Positions 15,523 to 23,086 of a stretch of 27,752 nucleotides of DNA are shown piece after piece; within the stretch, counting starts at the first letter, position 1; the number at the start of each line of letters is the position of its first letter. The translations under genes were made by a program, and so were the position numbers. The DNA lies in assembly GCA_002483425.1 (NCBI GenBank), contig DLHW01000002.1:1927-29678 (forward strand), given 5' to 3'. This DNA is from Methylococcaceae bacterium UBA7658 (lineage in GTDB: Bacteria; Pseudomonadota; Gammaproteobacteria; Methylococcales; Methylomonadaceae). Under the pieces are notes generated by a model. It saw only the letters and a program-made list of their open reading frames with translations. It searched no databases and had not been told where the DNA came from.

Positions 15523-16856
15523 GAAAACCGCTGGCTTTAATCGTCGATGACGAACCCGATATTAGGGAATTGCTTGAGTTAACCTTGGGACGCATGGAAA
15601 TTCAGACTTGTTCGGCTGAAAATTATCACGAAGCCGTTTTAGCGCTTAATCAGCAGCCGCTGGATTTGTGTCTAACCGATATGCGTTTACCCGACGGGAA
15701 TGGACTCGATTTAGTCGATTATATTCAAAAGATGCCTAGACCGATACCGGTTGCTGTGATTACCGCGCATGGCAGCATGGATACCGCTATTCAAGCGATG
15801 AAAAAAGGGGCGTTCGATTTCGTTTCTAAACCCATTGATTTAGCCGGGTTGAGACAACTGATTAGCAGCGCTTTGAAACTTTCAAGCGCTGAGTTGCCTA
15901 AGGACCGCCGCACTCGTAATACCTTACTGGGCGAGTCGCCGGTAATGCGCGACATTCGTTCTAGGATCGATAAGCTGGCGCGTAGTCAAGCGCCGGTTTA
16001 TATAAGCGGCGAATCGGGCGCGGGTAAGGAACTGGTGGCGCGTTTGATACACCAGCAAAGCTCGCGCAACGACAAACCTTTCGTTGCTATTAACTGCGGC
16101 GCTATTCCGCACGAATTGATGGAAAGCGAATTTTTTGGCCACAAAAAAGGCAGTTTTACCGGCGCTGTCAGCGACAAGAAAGGCTTGTTTCAGGCCGCGG
16201 ACGGCGGCACCCTATTTTTGGACGAAGTAGCCGATCTACCGCAGCCGTTGCAGGTAAAGTTGCTTCGCGCGATACAAGAGAAGAAAGTACGCCCGGTCGG
16301 CGAGCAAATTGAAATTCCCGTGGATGTCCGCTTGCTTAGCGCTACTCACCGCAATTTGGCGGATATGGTCAAAGCAGGAGTATTTAGGCAAGATTTATAC
16401 TACCGGATCAATGTTATCGATCTGGTGCTGCCGCCGCTTAGAGAAAGAGCCGCCGATATACCGATGCTCACGGAAAACATATTGAATAGACTAACAGGCG
16501 GCAACAGCCCGGCCATTTCAGCCGGAGCAATAGCCGCCTTACAGAAATACCGCTTTCCCGGCAATGTCAGGGAGCTAGAAAATATCCTCGAACGGGCGTT
16601 AGCCTTATATGACGGCAAAACTATAGAAGTAGACGATCTTAATCTGCCGATAGCCGTTAGCAATGATTCGCTGGAGTTACCTGATTACGATCCGGCAAAG
16701 GAAAGTTTGGAGGATTATTTAGACGGAATCGAGCGGAAGGCAATTACCTCGGCCTTAGAGGAAAACAAATGGAACAAAACGGCGGCGGCTAAACAATTAG
16801 GCCTTACTTTTAGGTCGTTTCGCTACCGCTTGAAAAAGCTCAATATGGAAGAATAG
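15519..16856 (+). CDS. pilR: Sigma-54 response regulator PilR
   Basis: The 445-aa protein has the NtrC layout. A receiver domain (1-120) carries phospho-acceptor Asp54 in CLTDMRLPDG and the Lys of VSKP. The AAA+ sigma-54 domain (about 137-365) has Walker A GESGAGKE at 164-171 and Walker B TLFLDE at 231-236. A Fis-type helix-turn-helix (KTAAAKQLGLTFRSFRYRLK) lies at the C terminus. The sigma-54 contact loop reads GSFTGA (211-216) rather than GAFTGA, a variant I recall in Pseudomonas PilR. It activates type IV pilin transcription after phosphorylation by PilS. No pilus structural gene is in the window, so its targets lie elsewhere. A strong hairpin follows the stop. Confidence 0.93.
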   Translation: MRKPLALIVDDEPDIRELLELTLGRMEIQTCSAENYHEAVLALNQQPLDLCLTDMRLPDGNGLDLVDYIQKMPRPIPVAVITAHGSMDTAIQAMKKGAFDFVSKPIDLAGLRQLISSALKLSSAELPKDRRTRNTLLGESPVMRDIRSRIDKLARSQAPVYISGESGAGKELVARLIHQQSSRNDKPFVAINCGAIPHELMESEFFGHKKGSFTGAVSDKKGLFQAADGGTLFLDEVADLPQPLQVKLLRAIQEKKVRPVGEQIEIPVDVRLLSATHRNLADMVKAGVFRQDLYYRINVIDLVLPPLRERAADIPMLTENILNRLTGGNSPAISAGAIAALQKYRFPGNVRELENILERALALYDGKTIEVDDLNLPIAVSNDSLELPDYDPAKESLEDYLDGIERKAITSALEENKWNKTAAAKQLGLTFRSFRYRLKKLNMEE

Positions 16857-16865
16857 AAGAGCTAA

Positions 16866-16900
16866 AGAAAAACTCACAAGTACATCAGTAGAGTTTTTCT
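16866..16900. terminator. Hairpin between convergent pilR and the minus-strand gene
   Basis: AGAAAAACTC (16866-16875) and GAGTTTTTCT (16891-16900) are a perfect 10-bp inverted repeat around a 15-base loop, 9 bp after the pilR stop and 27 bp before the end of the opposing gene. The A/T runs inside the arms let it work on either strand as a shared terminator. Confidence 0.65.
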
Positions 16901-16927
16901 CAAGCTTTACGGAGTATTGAATTCTTT

Positions 16928-17422
16928 TTAAGGTTTATATTTTTTCATGGTTTCGAGTTTAGCTATTCCGGCCTTGATTTTGTCTTCTATTTCCGGATTT
17001 AACTCATCGTTTTTGTATATCTTTTCGACCAGTTTCTCGGCGACAAGAGCTTCTTTAATCCACCGTTTCGTAAAACGGTAGTTAGTGTAAGTTTTAACGA
17101 CTTCACCCGACACAGGATCCTTGAGTCCGCTTCCTTTTACCGATACCGGTTCTTCTTTCGGAGCGGCAGCTTCCGTTGCAGAGGATGTTGCGGCTTTCTT
17201 AGCCGTAGCCGGTTTAGGCGCGGTTTTGTTTGTTGCCGCTTTAACTTTTACTTCAACCGTTTTGGCGGGTTCGATTTTATCTTCCTGTACAATTTGCGGT
17301 TTGGCGCTTGAAGCGGCGGCTACTGTTTTTGTAGAAGCAGCTTCTGTTTTCTTTTCATTGACGATGACATAAATAACATATGCAACGAAAAGGGTAGTGA
17401 TCAAAAACAAGCCTTCTGTCAT
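16928..17422 (-). CDS. Uncharacterised single-TM protein with Ala/Lys-rich linker
   Basis: I do not recognise a named family. The 164-aa protein has one N-terminal membrane helix (about residues 4-22, LFLITTLFVAYVIYVIV). A low-complexity Ala/Lys/Thr/Pro/Glu linker follows (about 24-95). The ordered, charged C-terminal part (about 97-164, KDPVSGEVVKTYTNYRFTKR and a helical tail rich in Lys and Glu) would lie in the cytoplasm or periplasm depending on topology. GAGGA before ATCGTT supports the ATG. It is convergent with pilR and transcribed in the same direction as ubiH, 289 bp away. A linker-tethered soluble domain suggests an anchored scaffold or envelope protein, but nothing in the sequence fixes a function. 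Confidence 0.75.
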   Translation of the reverse strand: MTEGLFLITTLFVAYVIYVIVNEKKTEAASTKTVAAASSAKPQIVQEDKIEPAKTVEVKVKAATNKTAPKPATAKKAATSSATEAAAPKEEPVSVKGSGLKDPVSGEVVKTYTNYRFTKRWIKEALVAEKLVEKIYKNDELNPEIEDKIKAGIAKLETMKKYKP

Positions 17423-17462
17423 AACGATTCCTCATTTTCAGATGTGATTATTATTTTGCTAT

Positions 17463-17478
17463 CCTTTTAACTAAAAGG
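17463..17478 (-). other. Small hairpin in the leader of the single-TM protein gene
   Basis: CCTTTT and AAAAGG pair over 6 bp with a 4-base loop, about 40 bp upstream of the ATG at 17422. It could be an operator or mRNA stem. The remainder of 17423-17711, between this gene and ubiH, shows nothing I can name. Confidence 0.25.
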
Positions 17479-17711
17479 CAGCCTTACCCGCAAAGCAAAC
17501 TTAGTTTCCGCGCCGGAATATACCAGATGCAAGCGCTTTTGATAAGCTCATTTTAGTACAATTTTATTTGCGATAACGGGTTGTAGTCATTTTAAGAATA
17601 ACCATCGATTGTTTTCATTTTGAGAATGAGGCATTTTGGTTTGGAAAAATCAAAGTGACGCTAACCTTCAATTTGCGAACGGCTTAATAGTTCGATTCAA
17701 TATGATCGAAT

Positions 17712-18923
17712 TTATATACGCGTTAAATCTTGCGCTAGTCCCATTGCATGACGAGCCAGTACGTTTTTTGCGGCAGGAAAATGATCGAGTACGGCAAGGC
17801 CGATATTCCTGCCGACCGCCAACGCAAGGTTGTCGTTCGAAAACAGACGTACGAGGGTATCGGTAAAACCGATAGTTTGGTTATGGTCTTTTTTCCGCGT
17901 TTCGACGTATTCGTTAAGGCATTGTTTGGAGCCTATGTCGTTACCTAGGTTGTGTTGTTTAAGTAGCCTATCGGCGAGTTGCACTACATCCCGGAGTCCT
18001 AGGTTAAAGCCCTGACCTGCAACGGGATGGAGCTGGTGGACGGCATTGCCGATAATGATCGCACGGCCCGATTGCATGTGTCCGGCCCTAATGAGCGAAA
18101 GCGGAAAGGCGCACCGGGGCGCGGTTAAAGTTAATTTGCCTAAACGGTAGCCGAAGCATTCCTGTAAATGCTTGAGAAAGTCTTGTTCGCTGCCCGACAT
18201 CAAGGCGTCGGCGTCTTCGTTATGGCGAGTCCAGACCACAGAGCATTGGTTTTTACCGGACGGTAATAAGGCTAGCGGACCGGATCCAGTAAAGCGCTCA
18301 TAAGCTACATTGTTATGGGGCAGGGCGGATTTAACTGTTGTAACTAGCGCGGTTTGTCCGTAGTCGGCGATTTCTTGCGGGATGTCCAGTAACTTCCGGA
18401 CCGACGAATTGCCGCCGTCCGCGCCTACCAGCAATTTGGCCGATAGATATAGCGGCTCATTTCCGTATTTCAAGCCGACGTTTATCGCGTTTGTTCCGGA
18501 TGCAAGTTCAACCAGGCGCGCCGGGCAAATTTGGGTTACGCCGGTGTCATCGATAAGGTGTGCGATATGGCTTTCAATGTCGCGGGCGGTAACGACATAG
18601 CCCAATGCTTGGACGTTTTGTTTCCGCGCAGACAGCCTGACTTTACCAAAATGACCGCGGTCTGAAACATGAATGTCTGTTATTGCAGTGGTTTTCTCGC
18701 GGATACCTTGCCAAACTCCCAGGTTTTCAAGTGTGCGAACGGTACCGGCAGCCAATGCTAACGCCCGGTCGCCCATAACAGAGTTAAACTGTTGCTCCCT
18801 TGCGTTGGCTTCAATGACGGCGATCTTCAATCCGCTACCGTTTAGAGCAAGTGCTAAGCAGTTACCTGCTAAACCACCTCCGGCGATGATGATGTCGAAA
18901 TGTTGTCCGTCGAAATGCGTCAT
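17712..18923 (-). CDS. ubiH: Ubiquinone biosynthesis FAD-dependent hydroxylase UbiH
   Basis: The 403-aa flavoprotein hydroxylates the ubiquinone ring precursor (2-octaprenyl-6-methoxyphenol hydroxylase step). The N-terminal dinucleotide fold is IIIAGGGLAGNCLALAL (about 10-26) and the family signature DRALALAAGTVRTLENLGVW lies near 51-70. VGADGGNSSVRKLL is the second FAD contact. IGNAVHQLHPVAGQGFNLGL is the GD-type motif, with Asn in place of Asp as in E. coli UbiH. DRGHFGKVRLSA and ERFTGSGPLALLP match UbiH better than UbiI or UbiF. The start overlaps the pepP stop by 4 bp, so the two are co-transcribed. The second hydroxylase (ubiI/visC) that often follows in this cluster is absent from the window. 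Confidence 0.93.
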   Translation of the reverse strand: MTHFDGQHFDIIIAGGGLAGNCLALALNGSGLKIAVIEANAREQQFNSVMGDRALALAAGTVRTLENLGVWQGIREKTTAITDIHVSDRGHFGKVRLSARKQNVQALGYVVTARDIESHIAHLIDDTGVTQICPARLVELASGTNAINVGLKYGNEPLYLSAKLLVGADGGNSSVRKLLDIPQEIADYGQTALVTTVKSALPHNNVAYERFTGSGPLALLPSGKNQCSVVWTRHNEDADALMSGSEQDFLKHLQECFGYRLGKLTLTAPRCAFPLSLIRAGHMQSGRAIIIGNAVHQLHPVAGQGFNLGLRDVVQLADRLLKQHNLGNDIGSKQCLNEYVETRKKDHNQTIGFTDTLVRLFSNDNLALAVGRNIGLAVLDHFPAAKNVLARHAMGLAQDLTRI

Positions 18924-20230
18924 CGGCTTTGCATGATTGCTTCAATGGCGGCAACGGTTTTGGGGACGCCGGAAGTCAGGATTTCGTGACCATGCTCAGT
19001 GACAAGCAGATCGTCCTCGATGCGTATGCCGATGCCGCGCCATTTCGAGTCGACGGTTGTACAGTCCGCCGGAATGTATAAGCCGGGTTCGACGGTAAGT
19101 ACCATACCCGGCTCCAGCAAGCGCCATTTCTGATCTACTTTATAGTCGCCGACATCATGCACGTCCATGCCTAGCCAGTGACCGATGCGGTGCATGTAAA
19201 ATTGTTTGAATTTTTCTTTTTTGATAAGCGTTTTTACCTTGCCTTCCAGTAAGCCGAGCGCAACCAAACCTTTGGTTAGAGCTTCCACAGACGCGTCGTG
19301 GGCATTGTGCCACGGCGTACCCGGTTTGATTTGTTCGATAGCGGCGCTTTGGGCGTCCAAAACCAATTGGTATAATTGCTTTTGCGGTTCGCTAAAACGT
19401 CCGGATACCGGGAATGTCCGGGTAATATCGGCGGCGTAATGGTTGCATTCGGCGCCCGCATCGATTAGCAATAAATCGCCGTTTTTCAGTTTGTCCGAGT
19501 TTTCGGTGTAATGCAGGACGCAAGCGTTCTTTCCGCCTGCGACAATGGAAGGATAAGCAACCGCCCGCAACCCTTCCTGCATAAAATGATGCACCAGTTC
19601 CGCTTCAATTTGATACTCGTACAATCCGGCCTTACAGGTTTGCATAGCCTTGACGTGGCCCTGCGCCGATACCTCGGCGGCGCGGCGCATCAGTTTGATT
19701 TCCTCCGGGCTTTTGAACAGGCGCATCTCGTGCAGGATATGCTCCAGCGATACGAGTTCGCCAGGTGCGGTAATCCCTGAACGCGATTGCCCTCTCAGAT
19801 GATTAATCCACTCGAGCAGACGATGGTCGAGTTCGGAATCTCTCCCCATCGGGTAAAACACTTTTTGCTTGTTTTCTAACATGCCCGGTAATATTTCATC
19901 CAGGTCGTCTATCGGGAAAGCATCGTCGGCTTGGTAATGCTGAGTCGCGCCATCCAATCCGGCGTGGGCGCCTTCCCATAGAGCTTTGGTTTCGTCGAAT
20001 TCGCGGCAGAACAGAATGTATTCGCCCTGTTCCCGTCCAGGAATGAAGACCGCCAAGGCGTCCGGTTCCGAAAAACCGGTCAGGTAGTAGAAATCGCTGT
20101 CTTGCCGGAACGGATAATGCACGTCGCGGTTACGTATTTTCGTGGGCGAACTGCCGAGCAACGCGATGTTTCCTATACCGATCCTCTGCATCAATAGCTT
20201 GCGCCGTTTTTTGAATTCACTTTGTTTCAT
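18920..20230 (-). CDS. pepP: Xaa-Pro aminopeptidase
   Basis: The 436-aa metalloprotease removes N-terminal residues preceding proline. The N-terminal creatinase-like domain (about 1-170) is followed by the pita-bread domain. The five metal ligands are visible: D257 in LLIDAGAE, D268 in AADITRTF, H351 in RIGHWLGMDVHD, E381 in LTVEPGLY and E405 in IRIEDDLL. Length and start (MKQSEFKKRRKLLMQRIG) match E. coli PepP (441 aa). It sits 16 bp after the ygfB-like gene and overlaps ubiH, reproducing the ygfB-pepP-ubiH order of enteric bacteria. Confidence 0.97.
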   Translation of the reverse strand: MKQSEFKKRRKLLMQRIGIGNIALLGSSPTKIRNRDVHYPFRQDSDFYYLTGFSEPDALAVFIPGREQGEYILFCREFDETKALWEGAHAGLDGATQHYQADDAFPIDDLDEILPGMLENKQKVFYPMGRDSELDHRLLEWINHLRGQSRSGITAPGELVSLEHILHEMRLFKSPEEIKLMRRAAEVSAQGHVKAMQTCKAGLYEYQIEAELVHHFMQEGLRAVAYPSIVAGGKNACVLHYTENSDKLKNGDLLLIDAGAECNHYAADITRTFPVSGRFSEPQKQLYQLVLDAQSAAIEQIKPGTPWHNAHDASVEALTKGLVALGLLEGKVKTLIKKEKFKQFYMHRIGHWLGMDVHDVGDYKVDQKWRLLEPGMVLTVEPGLYIPADCTTVDSKWRGIGIRIEDDLLVTEHGHEILTSGVPKTVAAIEAIMQSR

Positions 20231-20246
20231 TGTTGTTGAGTGCTGC

Positions 20247-20771
20247 CTAATGGACGGTGTTTAATTGCCCTGAGTTTAGTTCAGTCTTTAAATAGATAAC
20301 GGCGGTTCTTACATATTCGGTAATTTCCATGAAATCGCTTTCAGCCTCTTCTCCTTCCTCGGTTTCCGGATCAAGTTTTGCAAATTCGGCAATGTCCTTT
20401 AGGATTTCCCGGCTATCTTGAGACCAATCCGCTGTTTCCTGGATAGACCCTAAACCGTATAAAAAACCCTGACACCAATAACTTAAGGCTTCCAGACGCC
20501 GGCTTAATGAAATATCGTCATCGGGAAGCAGAAGTCTGAAAATATGTTGATCGCTGTTTAGTAAGGTTTGGGTTTCTTCAAAAAGCTCTTCAAGCATTAT
20601 TTTAGTGTCGCCGAAGATTTCATCAATATCGGGGAGCAATCCGGCAAGCCAAACATCGGCTTCGACCCGATCGCTTACGCACAACATACCTGCCGCCAGA
20701 CCTTGCGACTCCGCGGCAGAAAGGCTGGGCTCCAAGTTCGAGATAAGAGAATCGATGTCTTGATACTGCAT
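20247..20771 (-). CDS. ygfB: YgfB/UPF0149 family protein
   Basis: The 174-aa acidic, helical protein resembles the UPF0149 family: an N-terminal LAAGMLCVSDRVEADVWLAGLLPD segment, the central LSRRLEALSYWCQGFLYGLG and a C-terminal ITEYVRTAVIYLKTEL helix. No catalytic motif is present. Position as the first gene of ygfB-pepP-ubiH, divergent from zapA, is the arrangement known from E. coli and strongly supports the family call. The molecular role is poorly defined; in Pseudomonas a homologue has been linked to control of ampD expression, which I cannot infer for this protein. It is likely transcribed from the 174-bp gap shared with the zapA side. Confidence 0.9.
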   Translation of the reverse strand: MQYQDIDSLISNLEPSLSAAESQGLAAGMLCVSDRVEADVWLAGLLPDIDEIFGDTKIMLEELFEETQTLLNSDQHIFRLLLPDDDISLSRRLEALSYWCQGFLYGLGSIQETADWSQDSREILKDIAEFAKLDPETEEGEEAESDFMEITEYVRTAVIYLKTELNSGQLNTVH

Positions 20772-20920
20772 AGCGGGAATTTTTCTTAATCCTACTAAAA
20801 TAAATAGGGCTTATGCTACCATTTATCTATAATTTGTTTATTATTAACTTGATATGCGGTTTTAATTCGACAGATTCGTGACGGCTTCGATTAATCTAAC
20901 ATCATTGCGTCGCGCTCTCC

Positions 20921-20926
20921 TATAAT
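20921..20926 (+). promoter_or_regulatory. Probable -10 element for the TIGR02449-zapA transcript
   Basis: TATAAT is a perfect -10 hexamer 19 bp before the ATG at 20946. The -35 region (around 20898-20903) is poor, so this is only a candidate. Confidence 0.4.
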
Positions 20927-20945
20927 TCCCGAATATAATAAGACC

Positions 20946-21173
20946 ATGATCGAAAAAGAACCTCATCAATCCTTAGATATAAAGGAACTTGAAAAAAAAT
21001 TGGACCAACTTATTGAGTTGTACAATATTGTCAAAAAAGAAAACGAAGTGTTGAAAGTAAAACAAGACGGACTAATGCGGGAGAAAGCGCATTTGCTTGA
21101 AAAAACTACTTTGGCTAAAAACCGCGTAGAAGCTATGATTTCAAGACTTAGAGCCATGGGTCAGGGTTCATGA
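20946..21173 (+). CDS. Small coiled-coil protein (TIGR02449 family)
   Basis: The 75-residue protein is almost entirely a coiled coil: heptad-patterned LEKKLDQLIELYNIVKKENE, then LKVKQDGLMREKAHLLEKT, ending NRVEAMISRLRAM. This is the pattern of the short TIGR02449 proteins that precede zapA in many Gammaproteobacteria. It is similar in style to ZapB, suggesting a role at the division ring, but that is inference. Its stop overlaps the zapA start by 4 bp (ATGA). Confidence 0.88.
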   Translation: MIEKEPHQSLDIKELEKKLDQLIELYNIVKKENEVLKVKQDGLMREKAHLLEKTTLAKNRVEAMISRLRAMGQGS

Positions 21174-21472
21174 CAACAAAACCAGTAACCGTAGTACTGA
21201 CTATTCTGGGCAAGGAATATAAAATTGCTTGTGAACCGGATGAACAGAAGAATCTTGTCCGCTCCGCCAGTGAGTTGGACGCCCAAATGCGAAAAATGCG
21301 TGATTCCGGTAAAGTTGGTAATACTGAACGCATTGCTGTCATGGCGGCACTTAATTTAAGCCATGAACTGCAAACACTGAGAAGCCAAACGCCAGCTGCA
21401 TTAGCTCCAGGTTGGAAAGAATGCTTGGCGACTATGATGAGCAAAATTGAAAACGTTTTAGAAAAACGGTAA
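21170..21472 (+). CDS. zapA: Cell division protein ZapA
   Basis: The 100-aa protein stabilises FtsZ protofilaments at mid-cell. The N-terminal globular part reads VTVVLTILGKEYKIACEPDE and QKNLVRSASELDAQMRKMRD, with RIAVMAALNLSHEL following, all standard ZapA segments. The C terminus is a coiled coil interrupted by a Pro/Ala stretch (QTPAALAPGW). Coupling to the coiled-coil gene upstream and the 6S RNA gene 20-25 bp downstream is the conserved gammaproteobacterial setting. Confidence 0.95.
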   Translation: MTTKPVTVVLTILGKEYKIACEPDEQKNLVRSASELDAQMRKMRDSGKVGNTERIAVMAALNLSHELQTLRSQTPAALAPGWKECLATMMSKIENVLEKR

Positions 21473-21483
21473 ACAGGGTAAAC

Positions 21484-21489
21484 TATAAC
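21484..21489 (+). promoter_or_regulatory. Probable -10 element of the 6S RNA gene
   Basis: TATAAC lies 6 bp before the predicted 5' end of the RNA at about 21495, within the short gap after zapA. No strong -35 is seen; transcription together with zapA followed by processing is also possible. Confidence 0.4.
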
Positions 21490-21494
21490 CCTGT

Positions 21495-21677
21495 ATCTCC
21501 TGCAGTGTTCGAGGGTGTATTGGGTGTTTCCTGAACCTATTTTTACCCAGGGGTCTATATTTGCTAATGGTGTGCATGCCCGCCGTTTCGACGAGAAGCC
21601 TGATTTAGTGAGCCTGATCCCACTTGAACTTCCGGTTCAAGGACGAAAGTACACAACGGCACAGGTGGGAGATGCAC
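21495..21677 (+). ncRNA. ssrS: 6S RNA
   Basis: The gene directly follows zapA, the conserved location of ssrS. The ends pair: ATCTCC (21495-21500) with GGAGAT (21668-21673), the closing stem of 6S RNA. Recognisable internal blocks are CGACGAGAAGCCTGATTTAG and the terminal-side hairpin CTTGAAC (21623-21629) with GTTCAAG (21635-21641), close to the E. coli CTTGAACC...GGTTCAAG segment. Length is about 183 nt (E. coli 184). 6S RNA mimics an open promoter and binds sigma-70 RNA polymerase in stationary phase. Exact ends are approximate. The ygfA gene that often follows is absent here. The short 60-codon frame inside is not a gene. Confidence 0.88.
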
Positions 21678-21700
21678 TTCCAATCAATAGCGACTAGCTG

Positions 21701-23086
21701 TTAGTCTTGTTCAAACTTAAGATGATGTTTTTGTACCCGGTAACGCATGGTTTCGCGGGTTGCACGAAGTAATCTCGCCGCCCCGGTAACGTTGTGGTTC
21801 GCACGATTTAACGCTTCCTGAAGTATCAACTTTTCCATATCATTAAGCGACAAGCTGCCATCGAGCGGGATATACATACCCTCATTAGCTAAGATAGGTT
21901 TTTCATTGGCCTTATTCAGCAATTGCAACCACTGCGCAGGAAAAAGTTCGTTTTCGGCAAGCAGTGCACAGCGTTCGATAATGTTATGCAATTCGCGGAC
22001 ATTACCGGGCCAATGATAACTTTCGAGCTGATCCCAAACATTGGCGGGAATGGTTTTGACATGTTTGCCCGATTTTACGTTGCACTCATCAACGAATTGC
22101 GGCACTAAGTCCTGAAGATCTTCGATACGTTCTCTAAGCGGCGGGATATGAATGTTCAAAACACTCAACCGGTGATAGAGGTCTTCTCTGAACTCGCCGT
22201 TTTTAACTTTTTGCTGAAGTTCGCGATTTGTAGCGGCGATTACTTGTACATCGACTTCAACCGTGTGTTCGCTACCTAAGCGGCGGAACTTGAGTTCTTC
22301 AATAGCCTTGAGGAGTTTACCCTGCAAGTTCAAGTCCAACTCACCGATTTCATCGAGAAAAATAGTACCGGTATCGGCTTGTTCCAGTAATCCGCGATGA
22401 CGTTTTTTTGCGCCGGTAAAAGCCCCTGCTTCGTAACCGAATAACTCCGATTCCATTAAGTCTTTAGGAATGGCGGCGCAATTAAGCTCGACCAAGGGTT
22501 TATTGGCGCGCGTGCCTGTATAATGCAATATCCGGGAGATTAAGCCTTTGCCGGTGCCGGTTTCGCCTGTTATGACAAGGCTTGAGAAAGGGACGTTCAC
22601 CACCTGTTTCAGCATTTCCTTTAATCGTTTAGTTGGTGGGCTACGTCCGATTAAGGCATCCAGTGTGTATCGGTTGAAATGTTGGCTGGTTTCCTGTTGC
22701 AAGCGTCGTTGCGCTCTGGCGCTTCGTGCTGCGCCTTCAACAAGCATGTGCAGCCTGTCCAATTCACAAGGTTTTTCGATGAAGTCGTAAGCCCCCAGGC
22801 GTAATGCGCGTACTGAGTCTGTTACGGTGCCGTAACCGGTCAGAAAAATCCATTCGCAATTGGGCAGATTGTTTTTTGATTGTTCCAGAAAATCCAGGGC
22901 ATTACCGTCCGGTAAATTCATGTCGGATAAAATAACGATAGGATCAACCTTGTTTTCGACGAGCAATTGGCGGGCGCTGCCAAGGTCTTCAGCAACGTTG
23001 ACGTCCCAGTGTTGTTTTTTGAAGAAGCGGGCTAATTCATTGCCTAGCAAGACTTCGTCTTCGATGATCAAGAGCGCGTCTTTCAT
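21701..23086 (-). CDS. NtrC-family sigma-54 response regulator
   Basis: I start at ATG 23086 (461 aa, MKDALLIIEDEVLLG), whose ATGA overlaps the kinase stop. The receiver domain (1-120) has phospho-acceptor Asp55 in ILSDMNLPDG and Lys105 in IEKP. The AAA+ domain has Walker A GETGTGKG (174-181), an intact GAFTGA loop (221-226), which contacts sigma-54, and Walker B TIFLDE. The C-terminal Fis-type helix-turn-helix ends ATRETMRYRVQKHHL. It should activate sigma-54 promoters when phosphorylated by the kinase encoded upstream. Its target is unknown; the co-directional NuoL-like/DUF2309/DUF2490 genes are the obvious candidates. It is convergent with the 6S RNA gene, 24 bp away. Confidence 0.93.
   Translation of the reverse strand: MKDALLIIEDEVLLGNELARFFKKQHWDVNVAEDLGSARQLLVENKVDPIVILSDMNLPDGNALDFLEQSKNNLPNCEWIFLTGYGTVTDSVRALRLGAYDFIEKPCELDRLHMLVEGAARSARAQRRLQQETSQHFNRYTLDALIGRSPPTKRLKEMLKQVVNVPFSSLVITGETGTGKGLISRILHYTGTRANKPLVELNCAAIPKDLMESELFGYEAGAFTGAKKRHRGLLEQADTGTIFLDEIGELDLNLQGKLLKAIEELKFRRLGSEHTVEVDVQVIAATNRELQQKVKNGEFREDLYHRLSVLNIHIPPLRERIEDLQDLVPQFVDECNVKSGKHVKTIPANVWDQLESYHWPGNVRELHNIIERCALLAENELFPAQWLQLLNKANEKPILANEGMYIPLDGSLSLNDMEKLILQEALNRANHNVTGAARLLRATRETMRYRVQKHHLKFEQD

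Noticed and set aside
21515..21697. 60-codon frame after zapA
   Set aside because: It lies inside the 6S RNA gene, whose pairing ends and position are convincing.
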